Source: Fischerella sp. PCC 9605
GTDB lineage: Bacteria; Cyanobacteriota; Cyanobacteriia; Cyanobacteriales; Nostocaceae
Direction: 5' to 3'
Assembly: GCF_000517105.1 (NCBI RefSeq)
Contig: NZ_KI912154.1
Coordinates: forward strand, 1-64,000
DNA length: 64,000 nt
Within the stretch, counting starts at the first letter, position 1. Each line of letters begins with the position of its first letter. Positions 55,243-64,000 of this stretch are shown here, piece after piece. A model generated the notes under the pieces. It saw only the letters and a list, made by a program, of their open reading frames with translations. It had not been told where the DNA came from and made no database searches. A program made the position numbers and the translations under genes.

Positions 55243-56205
55243 ATGCGAGTAGTAGCCCTTGTCCCTGGCGGAATAGGCGACCAAATTCTATTCTTTCCGA
55301 CACTAGATGACCTGAAGCGCAATTATCCTAGCGCTCAGATAGATGTTGTTACCGAACCCCGATCAAAGGCTGCTTACCGGGTAAGCAAGTCAGTTAATGA
55401 GGTACTGGCGTTTGATTTTAAAGACCGTAACAGTTTGGCTGATTGGGCAAATTTAGTAGGCATTATTCGCGATCGCGAATATGATGTCGCTATTGCTTCG
55501 GGGCAAAGCAGGTTAATGGGTCTTTTGCTATGGTTGACTGGAATCCCCACACGCATTGGATATAAAGGTAAAGGAGCAGCTTTTCTCACCAACCGCGTTC
55601 CCCTCAAGCAAGGACAATATGCTGCTTGTATGTACCATGACCTACTACAAGGATTGGGCGTAAAGTCCCCTTGTCCAGAGTTAGCTGTCAATGTACCAAA
55701 ACCTGATATTGACTGGGCAGATAAAGAACAACTACGGTTGGGAGTCAAAGAAACTGGCTACATTTTGATTCACACTGGTGCAGGGGAGATATCCCAAAAT
55801 AAAGGCCTGGATAAAATCTACCCTGTTGAGAATTGGCAGCAAATCATTCAAGACTGCCAGCATAAACAGCCAGATATGCCTATAGTAGTAATTCAAGAGC
55901 CAAACGAAGAAAAGTTTGTACGTAGACTCACGCTTTCTAATCCTGATATCAAGGTCAGTTCTCCGGATGATATTGGAAAGTTAGCGGCAATGATTGCTGG
56001 AGCAAATTTGCTACTTTGTACTGCCGATAGTGCAGCAATGCATCTTGCCGTCGCCGTACAAACTTATACCATTGCCTTATTTGGGCCCGCAGAACCAGCT
56101 AAATTATTGCCCAAGAGCGACAAATACCTTGCGATCAAATCTCCTACAGGCAAAATAGCAGATATTTCACCTAACACCGTTTTGGAGAAAATCTGGGGTG
56201 GCTAG
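55243..56205 (+). CDS. Glycosyltransferase family 9 (heptosyltransferase-like)
   Basis: 320 residues. N-terminal VVALVPGGIGDQILFFPTLDDLKRNYPSAQIDVV matches the GT9 start; a GT-B fold is expected. C-terminal half shows IHTGAGEISQNKGLDKIYPVENW and GANLLLCTADSAAMHLAVAVQTYTIALFGPAEPAKLLP, with the D-S-A-x-x-H-L-A donor motif. Probably adds a heptose-like sugar to LPS core or another glycan. Stands alone; acceptor unknown. Confidence 0.87.
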   Translation: MRVVALVPGGIGDQILFFPTLDDLKRNYPSAQIDVVTEPRSKAAYRVSKSVNEVLAFDFKDRNSLADWANLVGIIRDREYDVAIASGQSRLMGLLLWLTGIPTRIGYKGKGAAFLTNRVPLKQGQYAACMYHDLLQGLGVKSPCPELAVNVPKPDIDWADKEQLRLGVKETGYILIHTGAGEISQNKGLDKIYPVENWQQIIQDCQHKQPDMPIVVIQEPNEEKFVRRLTLSNPDIKVSSPDDIGKLAAMIAGANLLLCTADSAAMHLAVAVQTYTIALFGPAEPAKLLPKSDKYLAIKSPTGKIADISPNTVLEKIWGG

Positions 56206-57248
56206 TACCACTCTGGTTATTTCTGTGGTGCTGTATTTAGACTAGCGCTTTTCCTTAATGGCGATCGCCAGTCAAACGTTGATGTTAGCTAGCTTAACTG
56301 AGTAAAATACTTAACTTTATACTTGGTGTCAGCAAAGCTGTGCATCAGCTAAATAATCAAGTAATTGTTTGCTATCTGGCTTACAAACTATCTGAACCTA
56401 CTCAGAGTTATTACCAGATAGTTATTTAATATTGTCATATTTAATACGTAACTAATAAAACTCAGAAAAACTCTGCGTACCTTCGCGCTGATTCTGCGCT
56501 CCCACTGAAGCATTGAACTCTGCGAGAAGCCGCGCTGCGCGCGTCTACAAACTTCTCTCTGCGTTAAAAAACACTACTATTTTACGCAAAGCCGTACTAA
56601 GTACTAATACTTTAACCATGCAGGTAATGTAAAAAACATGTATTTTTTTTACTTTTAATTATTGAAATATTACGGTATAAGAGTTGGCTGGACAACCGAT
56701 TTTTTTTACACAACCTGATATGTTGAAAGAATTATGGGGAAATCTAATATTTAGAATCATCAGCTGATGTGCATCTACAGCAGGCTGTACAAATAAACAT
56801 ACGGGTTACTGAAAAACTTCCGATTTTGGGAATTCAGTAACAATAGCGACTGGGATAAATTTTCTACTCCTAACAGTTACAACCCCATACGTTCCCAGTA
56901 CTTAATAGCAGCATTGAGTGAAATTACTAGCCACAGAGAAAAAGCTTTTAGCTAACAGCTATTAGCTAGTTACTTGCTGTCTACATAGCCGAAAAATTGT
57001 TCAATTAAATTAGAAAGTGTGAGATATTTTAACGAAATGGATTCACCATAAATAAAAATTTACGGTAGAACAAATAATAGTCTCTATTTGTTTTATTCGA
57101 GCAAGACAGAATATTCTTGACTGTCTGAGAAGTGGTAGTTGCCAAAATTACCTGGTGTGATTAGTTTATGGGTGGATCTATCGCGCCATCTTCATGTGTT
57201 CCTTTACTTTTAACTTGTCTTTAAGCAAGAGCATCCACCAAGAATGTG
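56206..57248. other. 1-kb gene-free stretch
   Basis: No credible ORF. Around 56500-56575 lies a GAGAAGCCGCGCTGCGCGCGTCTAC palindromic unit and ACTTCTCTCTGCG, the same repeat family as 5187-5400. Near 56628-56655 ACATGTATTTTTTTTAC is a low-complexity site. The rest is A/T-rich with no recognised feature. Confidence 0.55.
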
Positions 57249-58034
57249 ATGAAATCATCAAAGGGAAAACAAATGGCGATCCGATTACATGGCTTCTTTA
57301 GCAGTGGCAAACGTTACATTCAAGTAGAAAGTCAACCGCATCATATCACGGGCATTTTTAGAAACATTGTGAACTCTTGCAATAATATGCATGAATTCAC
57401 TTTTCTGCATGCAGAAAATGTATATTTTGAGTGTCCAGAAGATGGAACAATAACTTTTTACCAGGCGATCGGTAATGATGTAGCTAATTCAGCAATTTGG
57501 ACTTATCTTGTATACGAATGTCCAGAAAGCGAAGAAAAGGTATTTCGAGATCCATGTATTGATACAAGCACAAATTGTTTGCAGGAAATTTTCTCAGGTA
57601 ATAAATTAGTTGTAGTTGCTACCGGTATTCACGATTATCTCAAATATGAATATTATGAAAGTGAATATTTAGATGTTTATCTTCCATGTGATTGGGAGAC
57701 TCCAGAAGGAAGAGAAATAGTAAATTTACTTTTAGAAGAACTTAAGGCTTTTAAATCCTCATCACTGTTTGCAGAAGATGCAGGTAAACAATATATGAAA
57801 GCTGTTATAGACAAATTTATTCAAGCTGGAAGAAAAGTATTAGACAATAGCGGCACATTAAAAGACTTTGAATTACTCCAATACGAAGCACTGAAGAATG
57901 TTAGGATTCATGAAATTGCAAACTTAATTATTGAATATAACGATTATCGCCTTTGGCAAGCAGTCTTACCTAGTAAGTCTAAAGCGATTGAGTATGCTTT
58001 TAATGCTGCTTTAGATTTAATATGTCGAATTTAG
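57249..58034 (+). CDS. Unknown 261-residue protein
   Basis: No recognised family. Starts at GTG 57246, ATG 57249 or ATG 57273 are possible. Aromatic- and acidic-rich, few hydrophobic stretches, so soluble. The second half (about 145-230) looks helical: EIVNLLLEELKAFKSSSLFAEDAGKQYMKAVIDKFIQAGRKVLDNSG. Base composition is A/T-richer than the neighbours, hinting at later acquisition. It lies in a long gene-poor zone. Confidence 0.6.
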   Translation: MKSSKGKQMAIRLHGFFSSGKRYIQVESQPHHITGIFRNIVNSCNNMHEFTFLHAENVYFECPEDGTITFYQAIGNDVANSAIWTYLVYECPESEEKVFRDPCIDTSTNCLQEIFSGNKLVVVATGIHDYLKYEYYESEYLDVYLPCDWETPEGREIVNLLLEELKAFKSSSLFAEDAGKQYMKAVIDKFIQAGRKVLDNSGTLKDFELLQYEALKNVRIHEIANLIIEYNDYRLWQAVLPSKSKAIEYAFNAALDLICRI

Positions 58035-58130
58035 TAATTAGTCAATGATTAGTTGTTGGTTGGTAGTTGGTAGTTGGATGTTCCAAACAACAAACAACAA
58101 ACAACAAATAACTATTCAAATGACAAATAA
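58035..58130. repeat. TTGGTAG / AACAAACAAC inverted tandem repeats
   Basis: TTGGTTGGTAGTTGGTAGTTGG followed by CAAACAACAAACAACAAACAAC; the same hairpin-forming family as 7801-7873. It lies between the convergent unknown gene and crr6-like gene. Confidence 0.8.
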
Positions 58131-58604
58131 TTAAAACATTTCAAAAAAAGCATCTTCTAATTCATAACCTAGCATTTGAGCCATCGATTGTAGACGGGAT
58201 CGACTGGGTATACTCTGTTGTTTGAGCCAGTCACTCAGAAGAAAAATTTTATGCATCAAAAAGATTTCCAAAGCCTCGGGATTGTACTGAATACCTTCTT
58301 TGGAACTAAACTGATGTGGTACAAGCATGGCAGTGTAACGGGCAAATTCACCAGCTTTCCAATCTAGTAAAAATGGCAACCAAGGATAGCGAGCATCAAG
58401 GCGAACAAACCACAACCGTACTTCTGGAATTTCAGGGAGTTCTCGCGGATCGCCAGGTTCTAGGGGATAGTCGATCTCAAAGCGCAACTGCTGTTCATGG
58501 GATGCGATCGCCCCTTCTTGCAGCAATTGCTCAATTACTGTTGCTGCTGGAGAAAGATCCAGGGCGTTGATAGAGTCTGAATTGAGAGCGATCGTAATTG
58601 TCAT
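58131..58604 (-). CDS. CRR6 family NdhI maturation factor (DUF1817)
   Basis: 157 residues. SINALDLSPAATVIEQLLQEG... RFEIDYPLEPGDPRELPEIPEVRLWFVRLDARYPWLPFLLDWKAGEFARYTAMLVPHQFS matches CRR6/DUF1817, which aids assembly of NdhI into the NDH-1 hydrophilic arm of cyanobacteria and chloroplasts. Cytosolic. The family is strongly limited to oxygenic phototrophs, which supports the organism call. Confidence 0.9.
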   Translation of the reverse strand: MTITIALNSDSINALDLSPAATVIEQLLQEGAIASHEQQLRFEIDYPLEPGDPRELPEIPEVRLWFVRLDARYPWLPFLLDWKAGEFARYTAMLVPHQFSSKEGIQYNPEALEIFLMHKIFLLSDWLKQQSIPSRSRLQSMAQMLGYELEDAFFEMF

Positions 58605-58820
58605 GACTCGAATAGAAGTCGGGGAAAGGGAAAAGGGGAAATGGATGAAAAATTACTTTTGCCACAGGTCTACTCATAGAGTAGCCTCGACAATTCAGAC
58701 TACCAGCTTTGGGAACCTAACGCTAGCAAGAAAGCAGAAGGATTTTCATCTAACAACCAACAACCAACAACTACCTTTACTACAACTTCAGATAGATGTA
58801 TAATTGCCTAGAAGAAATAG

Positions 58821-58990
58821 AAGGGGAGTAGCTGCTGGCAAACAATCCCAGCCAGTACGCCTGAATCAACATACTGGCGATGAGCCTGGTTCAGGTGACA
58901 ATTAAGCAATAAGCTAATTGGAAGCGAGACCTTCACTGAGTTCACACAGACAAGAAAGTGTGGAGCTCGGTGAGGTATCGTTACTCTCAT
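58821..58990 (+). ncRNA. yybP-ykoY-type manganese riboswitch
   Basis: The leader of the UPF0016 gene begins AAGGGGAGTAGC. The GAGTA pairs with TACTC at 58982-58986, closing P1. A second helix lies in GACCTTCACTGAG..CTCGGTGAGGT (about 58929-58977), the 3' arm typical of the motif. Upstream gap 45 bp before the GTG start. yybP-ykoY RNAs sense Mn2+ and often precede Mn exporters of this very family. Pattern recalled, not modelled. Confidence 0.75.
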
Positions 58991-59034
58991 TGAGCTTCAC
59001 GGACAGGTAAACTATTCGTCAGGAGCTTGAGAGA

Positions 59035-59658
59035 GTGCTAACAGCTTTTACCGCAGGTTTATTACTAATTACATTTTCTGAATTAGGTGATAAAACTTTT
59101 TTTATCGCCGTGATTTTGTCGATGAAACACTCGCGGCGACTAGTATTTGCGGGTGTGATAGCTGCTTTAGCGGCAATGACAATACTTTCTGTAGTAGTAG
59201 GACAGGCAGTGTCTCTACTGCCCAAACTTTATATTTATTATGCCGAAGTTGTTTTGTTTATTGCCTTTGGTTTAAAGCTGTTGTATGAAGGTATGAAAAT
59301 GCTGCCTACTTCTGCTTGCGATACAGAAGTTGTAGAAGAGGCAAAAGATGCTGTGGACAAAGCAGAAAAACAACTGGCAAAGCAAAAAACCTTTTGGGCG
59401 ATTATACTAGAAACCTTTGTATTGACATTTATGGCGGAGTGGGGCGATCGCACGCAATTTGCCACCATTGCCTTAGCAGCTGGGAATAACCCAGTGGGAG
59501 TAACCACAGGTGCAATTTTGGGACACAGCATTTGTGCGGCGATCGCAGTTATCGGCGGCAGAATGTTAGGAGGAAAAATTTCTGAGCGAACACTCACATT
59601 GATTGGCGGATTCCTGTTTATCTTATTTGGTATTATTGCCGCCGTAGAGGGAGCGTAA
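59035..59658 (+). CDS. TMEM165/GDT1 (UPF0016) Mn2+ exporter
   Basis: 207 residues from GTG 59035. Two UPF0016 halves, each with the E-x-G-D-(K/R)-(T/S) motif: ELGDKT near the N-terminus and EWGDRT in the second half. About six membrane helices with a cytosolic charged loop. In cyanobacteria this family (Mnx, Hmx) exports manganese from the cytoplasm, into lumen or periplasm. The riboswitch-like leader before it fits Mn2+ induction. Cation specificity for Ca2+ also possible. Confidence 0.92.
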   Translation: MLTAFTAGLLLITFSELGDKTFFIAVILSMKHSRRLVFAGVIAALAAMTILSVVVGQAVSLLPKLYIYYAEVVLFIAFGLKLLYEGMKMLPTSACDTEVVEEAKDAVDKAEKQLAKQKTFWAIILETFVLTFMAEWGDRTQFATIALAAGNNPVGVTTGAILGHSICAAIAVIGGRMLGGKISERTLTLIGGFLFILFGIIAAVEGA

Positions 59659-59659
59659 G

Positions 59660-59757
59660 TAGAGATGGGGAGGTTGGGAGGTGGGGAGTTGGGGAGTTGG
59701 GGAGAGTACAGTTTTGATTTCTCCCTATCCCCCCATCTCCCCATCCCCCCATCATTA
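59660..59757. repeat. GGGGAG / CTCCCC inverted repeat array
   Basis: Tandem GGTGGGGAGTTGGGGAG units followed by TCTCCCTATCCCCCCATCTCCCC. Long imperfect hairpin between two convergent genes, probably a two-way transcription stop. Confidence 0.7.
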
Positions 59758-59759
59758 AT

Positions 59760-60620
59760 TTACGGAGTGGGTACTGGCGTAGAAGGAGCAGTGGGAGTGG
59801 CAGACTCAGCTGCCCTTTTATTAATTTCGTCTTTATACTGAGTTGGTGCTAAGGCCGCTGCTTTGTCAAATAAAGGTTTGGCCTCATCAGCTTTTCCTTG
59901 CTCTTTTAAAACCATCGCCTGTGCCAAAATAGGGCGAAAATCATTGGGAGCGCTTTTTGCTGCCTGTTCGTATGCAGTTAAAGCTTGCGGGTAACGTTTT
60001 TGGGAGGTGTAAACATTGCCCAACATTACCTGCACGGCGGTGGTATCCACGCTACCAGGTTCGATTTTATTTGCCTGACCAGCCTTAGCAAGGGTATCTT
60101 GTAACAAGCCAATTGCTGCTTCAGGACGATTTTGATCTAGCAAGAGAGCAACCATTCCCTGCAAAACGTCAAGGTTCCCTGGTTTAGTTTCTAGTACAGA
60201 GCGATAAGCTTGAGCAGCGCCTTCCTTGTCGCCTATTTGCTGTTTTGCTTGTGCTAGCAGCACGGCATATTTAGTTTGTTCTGGATTCAGCTGGGCTAAC
60301 TTTTCTAGAGGTTCTATTACCCCTTGAATGTTACCTACGCCTAACCTCAACAATTGCAAACGAGCCTCTAACAATCCTCGCAGCGCAGTTTGATTTTCTG
60401 GCTCTCGCTGCAAAACTTGTTCGTAACCCCTAGCTGCATCTTCCAGTTTTGATTTTTGATCTGAGGAAGACGAATTTCCTCTGCTGCTAGCGGAGTTTGG
60501 GCTGGACTGTTGCGTATCATTAAATGCGGCTATGATGGGAACCATAGACACCCCAACAAAAGCCACTAATGCCAGCACTAACACTACTTTGACTAACCAA
60601 CGATTACGCGGCACAGACAC
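59760..60620 (-). CDS. Membrane-anchored TPR protein
   Basis: 286 residues. N-terminal anchor helix (VVLVLALVAFVGVSMVPII, about 12-30), Ser/Asn-rich linker, then TPR repeats from about 55 to 265 (ARGYEQVLQREPENQTALRGLLEARLQ... ARLGQAYRS-type units). Ends in a Pro/Thr-rich tail. Binds unknown partners in the periplasm or at the membrane. Confidence 0.88.
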   Translation of the reverse strand: MSVPRNRWLVKVVLVLALVAFVGVSMVPIIAAFNDTQQSSPNSASSRGNSSSSDQKSKLEDAARGYEQVLQREPENQTALRGLLEARLQLLRLGVGNIQGVIEPLEKLAQLNPEQTKYAVLLAQAKQQIGDKEGAAQAYRSVLETKPGNLDVLQGMVALLLDQNRPEAAIGLLQDTLAKAGQANKIEPGSVDTTAVQVMLGNVYTSQKRYPQALTAYEQAAKSAPNDFRPILAQAMVLKEQGKADEAKPLFDKAAALAPTQYKDEINKRAAESATPTAPSTPVPTP

Positions 60621-60996
60621 AAAACCGTCCTTAACTCTAATGACATTATTGTTTACAGAAATCGAGAAATTTAAAAATTTGAAAAATTTTGCGGAATACC
60701 GCGCCTAAATTGTGAACTTTATAACAAATAGCCATATCAATGCCGCCAAAGCAAGAGATGACTTTAGGAGGAACCGCCTAAATTGTAGCTATGCTATGCT
60801 TCCGAAACTAGAGCAAAGGCGCTAAATTACACATTTAGTGTGTATGCGAGAAATCGCGTCATTCAGTATCATAACAGGGCAAACTAGAGTGGCTGTTTTG
60901 TAAAGTAAATATACTTTCATCAGCCGCCCAAATGCTCTTGATAGCTGCCTTCGTAAAATCCCACAATGGGATGTGTCTCCGCCGCAAGGAGTTTTT
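60621..60996. other. Gap with leader of the Pro-rich protein gene
   Basis: The phrase CGCCTAAATTGT occurs twice (about 60700 and 60775). AAGGAG lies seven bases before ATG 60997. No ORF. Confidence 0.45.
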
Positions 60997-62028
60997 ATGA
61001 ATTCCGACCTGATGCCGTCCCCTGAATCGTCAAACTCAACAACTTCTGATGAAGCTCAAACTAGTCAAGAAGCAATTTCTCAAGTTGCTCCAGCAACAGT
61101 CGAACCGTCTCAAAGCGAGAACTCGACTTTGACACCAAGTGAGACTGTTAATGATGACAGCTTAGTGAATCGACAACAACCGATTCCGCCTCCCAGCGAA
61201 CCAATGCAGTACCGAGCGATTGGCTTGGTTCGAGGTCGCTATATTGCCAGCAGCGAGCAATTTACTCAAGGTGTAATGCTAACCGCAGATGGCACAAAAC
61301 TTGATGCTGTGCTTCTGGGTCGAATCATGAGTTTAGTCAAAAACCACCTCGACTTGGAACAAGAGCATTTATGGGTTGTTTATCCGCGCACGCGGCAAGA
61401 AAACGACAATCTACACCTCCAAATTGTAGGGGTTTGGGAGCCAGAAAAATTGGCTAAAAATCCCATGACTGAACAGCAGCAAGATTTAGCCTCGACCGAG
61501 GAGCAGACTCCCGATATTAGCCGATCGGAGAAATCCGAAGAGACTACACCTACTAGCGTCGTGCCGTCATCAGAAATTCCAGATGGTGGTTTTTCTGTTC
61601 GTGGCGAAATAGTGTACCAGTCATATGACACCGAGAGCTTAGTAATTAAGATTAAGCAATCTGCCCGCAAACAAAATGACAAACCCAAGTATTTCAAATT
61701 GAAACTCAAGGGTAGGCTTGATACCAGAGCAGTAGGAAAGTTTTGGGACTTGCAAGTCAAGCGCGAGGGTGAATTGTTGGTTATAGAACATGCCGAAGCG
61801 ATCGCAGAATTGCCCAAAAAACGTGGCGGCAGAAGACCACCACCAAGACGAGGGGGATACCGTCCTGGTGGCAGGAAACCATACCCACCCAGACGCAGTG
61901 GAGAGGGTCCACCACGCCCAACCAAAAAAATTGGTGATTCTTCGTCGCCTACACCACGACCTACGCCTAAAGGTTCCCACACTCCTCCTCCTAAGCCTGT
62001 GAAGCGGCCGAAACCACCGCAGCAATAA
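60997..62028 (+). CDS. Protein with basic Pro/Arg/Gly-rich tail
   Basis: 343 residues from ATG 60997, chosen for its AAGGAG. Acidic Ser/Thr-rich N-terminus (1-65), a central folded part (about 67-245: YRAIGLVRGRYIASSEQFTQGVMLTADGTKLDAVLLGRIMS and YFKLKLKGRLDTRAVGKFWDLQVKREGELLVIEH), and a basic tail of ~75 residues (KKRGGRRPPPRRGGYRPGG then PKPVKRPKPP). The tail suggests nucleic-acid or ribosome binding. Family not named by me; it may be a cyanobacterial RNA-linked protein. Confidence 0.7.
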   Translation: MNSDLMPSPESSNSTTSDEAQTSQEAISQVAPATVEPSQSENSTLTPSETVNDDSLVNRQQPIPPPSEPMQYRAIGLVRGRYIASSEQFTQGVMLTADGTKLDAVLLGRIMSLVKNHLDLEQEHLWVVYPRTRQENDNLHLQIVGVWEPEKLAKNPMTEQQQDLASTEEQTPDISRSEKSEETTPTSVVPSSEIPDGGFSVRGEIVYQSYDTESLVIKIKQSARKQNDKPKYFKLKLKGRLDTRAVGKFWDLQVKREGELLVIEHAEAIAELPKKRGGRRPPPRRGGYRPGGRKPYPPRRSGEGPPRPTKKIGDSSSPTPRPTPKGSHTPPPKPVKRPKPPQQ

Positions 62029-62108
62029 ATGCTGAATTATGAATGCTGAATTATGAATTGTGATGAAAATTCCCTAATTCATAATTCATAATTCATAATT
62101 CATAATTT

Positions 62109-63278
62109 TTAGAACTCCGTCCAGCGGTCTTGGGGTAAAAAAGACCTCTCCATCGTGATGGGGGCAACTGGTTCGGTGAGGCTAAATGTACCTGCTTCAA
62201 TCCACTGTTTTAACTCTTGGGCAACTTGGCGGGAGAGAAATAGACTCACAACGGGTGCAGTACGCACTGTCTTGCCTTCGATGGCTATGCGTCCGGATTT
62301 GAGTTGGGCATAACTCACCAAGCCAAAGGTAGGACGCACCCGTCGAGGAATAGAAAAGTCTACGATTGGTGCCACCAATTCTTTGTCGCTAACTGCACAT
62401 CTGGCTACTACTTCCTCACTTAACACGGGAAGTGGTACGCCTACACCCAACATCAGGGAAGGGCCGTAATTTTTGAAGTAACAACCCCGCACCCAACGAG
62501 TATCCATTTGCTTGGCATCACCGATTAAAGCTAAAGTTGCAGCCGGGCCAATGGGCGTACGATTGGGCAAACGCTTTTGTAAGGGGAAATGCTGGGTTCC
62601 TTCCCATGCCACATAGCCAATCCCGCCACCTAAGAAAATCCGCGTACCAATACCCACAAGTTCCAAGTCAGGGTCGTTAAGGAGAGGGGAAATAGCGCCA
62701 GGGTTAGAGTAAACCGCATTGCTCAAACGTGGGTGTAAGGGCCCGAGATAGGTAAAAAGTGGGCGATCGCCTCCATTCACCCCCACAATAAAATTTTGAT
62801 AAAGATTCCTGGGATTAAATAAATAAAACTGATTAATAGTATCGCGGGTAATCGTCGTTTCAAAGGTAGCCCTGGGGTAACAATCAGTTACTTGCCCTTG
62901 GGCGCGTACGTGTATTGGTTTACCTGCAATTAAATCTTCAATCACATGACCGCCGCCACGTTCCCGGACTTCTTCTCCGTCATTTGCTTCTACGGCACAA
63001 CTTGCGCCCAGGTATAAATCCACTGCCCCAAAGCCGGAATATGCAGGCACACCATCCAACCAGCAACGACGAATTTTAATGGGAGGATCGGTGTGTCCGA
63101 GGTTAAGAATTGCACCGCTAGATTCCATCGGTTCAAAAGTGCCAGCAGTGATAACATCTACTTCCTTGGCAACTTTTGCAACACCGACTTCTGCAACTCT
63201 GGTTTTTAATTCTTCAACAGTTAACACCACCGCACGTTTGCGGCTGATTTTTTCGTTGATTTCCGCAATTGTTCGCAT
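62109..63278 (-). CDS. DUF39, homocysteine biosynthesis protein (sulfur insertion)
   Basis: About 389 residues from ATG 63278 (MRTIAEINEKISRKRAVVLT); the longer frame starts in the repeat region. The family (L-aspartate semialdehyde sulfurtransferase, DUF39) is known from archaea and some bacteria, where it builds homocysteine from aspartate semialdehyde and sulfide. Features: SSGAILNLGHTDPPIKIRRCWLDGVPAY and GASCAVEANDGEEVRERGGGHVIEDLIAGK. Its Cys in GASCAVE is a candidate active-site residue. No ferredoxin partner gene (as in MA1822) adjoins it. Confidence 0.87.
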   Translation of the reverse strand: MRTIAEINEKISRKRAVVLTVEELKTRVAEVGVAKVAKEVDVITAGTFEPMESSGAILNLGHTDPPIKIRRCWLDGVPAYSGFGAVDLYLGASCAVEANDGEEVRERGGGHVIEDLIAGKPIHVRAQGQVTDCYPRATFETTITRDTINQFYLFNPRNLYQNFIVGVNGGDRPLFTYLGPLHPRLSNAVYSNPGAISPLLNDPDLELVGIGTRIFLGGGIGYVAWEGTQHFPLQKRLPNRTPIGPAATLALIGDAKQMDTRWVRGCYFKNYGPSLMLGVGVPLPVLSEEVVARCAVSDKELVAPIVDFSIPRRVRPTFGLVSYAQLKSGRIAIEGKTVRTAPVVSLFLSRQVAQELKQWIEAGTFSLTEPVAPITMERSFLPQDRWTEF

Positions 63279-63453
63279 ATTTAGGGGAACTGGGGACTGG
63301 GGCATAAAAATTATGAATTATGAATTATGAATTATGAAATTTTCAGCCCAATCGCATTCATCATTCATAATTCTCACTAATCCCCAATCCCCAATCCCCA
63401 GTCCCCTTTACTGAGATTGCTTTATATCTGATTGGTCTTCTTATTCTATTTTC

Positions 63454-64000
63454 TTACCCCTTATAACGCCCATAAATAAATGCCATCTCTCTGAGACGGT
63501 TGCTGTATTCTTCAGTTAAGGCTTCACTTCGATAGCGCCAACCCCAATTGCCATCAGCCTTACTAGGGGTATTCATACGAGCATCAGACCCCAAATTGAA
63601 GACATCTTGGAGGGGAATAATTGCCTGATGGGCAACAGAACTCATCGCCAGTCGGATCGTATCCCAGGCAATTCCGTGGGGACCATTACAGCCAAGGTAT
63701 TTTTGCAAGCGATCGCGTTCATAATCAGAGGCATCCTCATGATACCAGCCAATCGTGGTGTTATTATCGTGGGTTCCCGTATAGATAACGCTGTTGGGAA
63801 CTACATTAAACGGCAAATAGAAATTGTTGGCATCACTGCCAAAGGCAAAGTGTAGAATCTTCATCCCGGGAAACCCGAAATGATCCCTGAGATCCAATAC
63901 TGGCTGATCGATGTAGCCTAGGTCTTCAGCGATGATCGGTAGGCTGCCTAACTCTTCACGAATTGTTTCAAATAAAGCATAGCCTGGAGCCTTAACCCAT
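63454..64000 (-). CDS. malQ: 4-alpha-glucanotransferase MalQ, C-terminal part
   Basis: Open from the right edge to a stop at 63454 (182 codons). The frame reads APGYALFETIREELGSLPII then AEDLGYI, where Glu of AEDLG is the family's acid/base region, and HDNNTTIGWY carries the catalytic-site His-Asp of GH77 enzymes. It ends with AFIYGRYKG. The N-terminal ~320 residues lie beyond the window. Rearranges maltodextrins during glycogen breakdown. Confidence 0.93.
   Translation of the reverse strand, partial: WVKAPGYALFETIREELGSLPIIAEDLGYIDQPVLDLRDHFGFPGMKILHFAFGSDANNFYLPFNVVPNSVIYTGTHDNNTTIGWYHEDASDYERDRLQKYLGCNGPHGIAWDTIRLAMSSVAHQAIIPLQDVFNLGSDARMNTPSKADGNWGWRYRSEALTEEYSNRLREMAFIYGRYKG

Noticed and set aside
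61380-61982. 200-codon minus-strand ORF
   Set aside because: Antisense to the Pro/Arg-rich tail; open only because of biased codon content.

Overview
The window is chromosomal DNA from a cyanobacterium, most likely a filamentous, heterocyst-forming member of the Nostocales. This rests on many GCGATCGC (HIP1) sites, abundant short tandem repeats of the TCATTAGTCATT, TTAGTTGTTAG and GAATTATGAATTAT type between genes, and cyanobacterial gene families: a CRR6-type NdhI maturation factor, a DUF760 protein, a KaiB-like protein, CtpB-like and HhoA-like proteases, and a TMEM165/GDT1 manganese exporter behind a yybP-ykoY-like leader. No rRNA, tRNA or CRISPR array was found.

Layout. 1-1014 is a mobile or decayed zone: a serine recombinase running off the left edge, two small companion genes, and two truncated SDR genes. 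1082-7800 holds a VOC protein, a ZIP metal transporter divergent from a DUF364/DUF4213 chelation protein, an SDR, an NTF2-like lipoprotein-like gene and murG. 7874-13823 is a minus-strand group of DUF1338 dioxygenase, sensor kinase, class III aminotransferase and aldehyde dehydrogenase, which together could carry lysine/2-aminoadipate degradation. 14075-14461 encodes a multicore graspetide-type peptide precursor without a visible ATP-grasp ligase, followed at once by an insertion-sequence remnant. 15201-27029 holds methyltransferases, an MmsA-type dehydrogenase, a WD40 protein with an unknown N-terminal half, a thiamine-diphosphate decarboxylase, a Crp-type regulator with an O-methyltransferase flanked by 150-bp direct repeats, and a PRC-barrel protein.

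27614-32286 is a minus-strand nitric-oxide cluster (qNOR NorB, YwiC-like membrane protein, unknown protein, methyltransferase). 32287-35176 is repeat-rich and holds a pyruvate formate-lyase relic, a 21-bp minisatellite and a MITE-like element around one intact membrane gene. From 35177 to the right edge most genes are housekeeping: mnmE, M20 peptidase, KaiB-like, a sigma-like factor with a TPR protein, prohibitin, CtpB-like protease, ispG, a RelE-type toxin pair, an M23 peptidase, an HtrA protease, scpB, ispD, a GT9 transferase, crr6, the manganese exporter, a DUF39 protein and the 3' end of malQ.

The most notable points are the graspetide precursor with six TTxAVGEE cores, the putative aminoadipate degradation cluster, the manganese riboswitch, and palindromic or heptameric repeats that have entered coding sequences in frame (SDR at 4986-5013, sensor kinase near 9086-9158).
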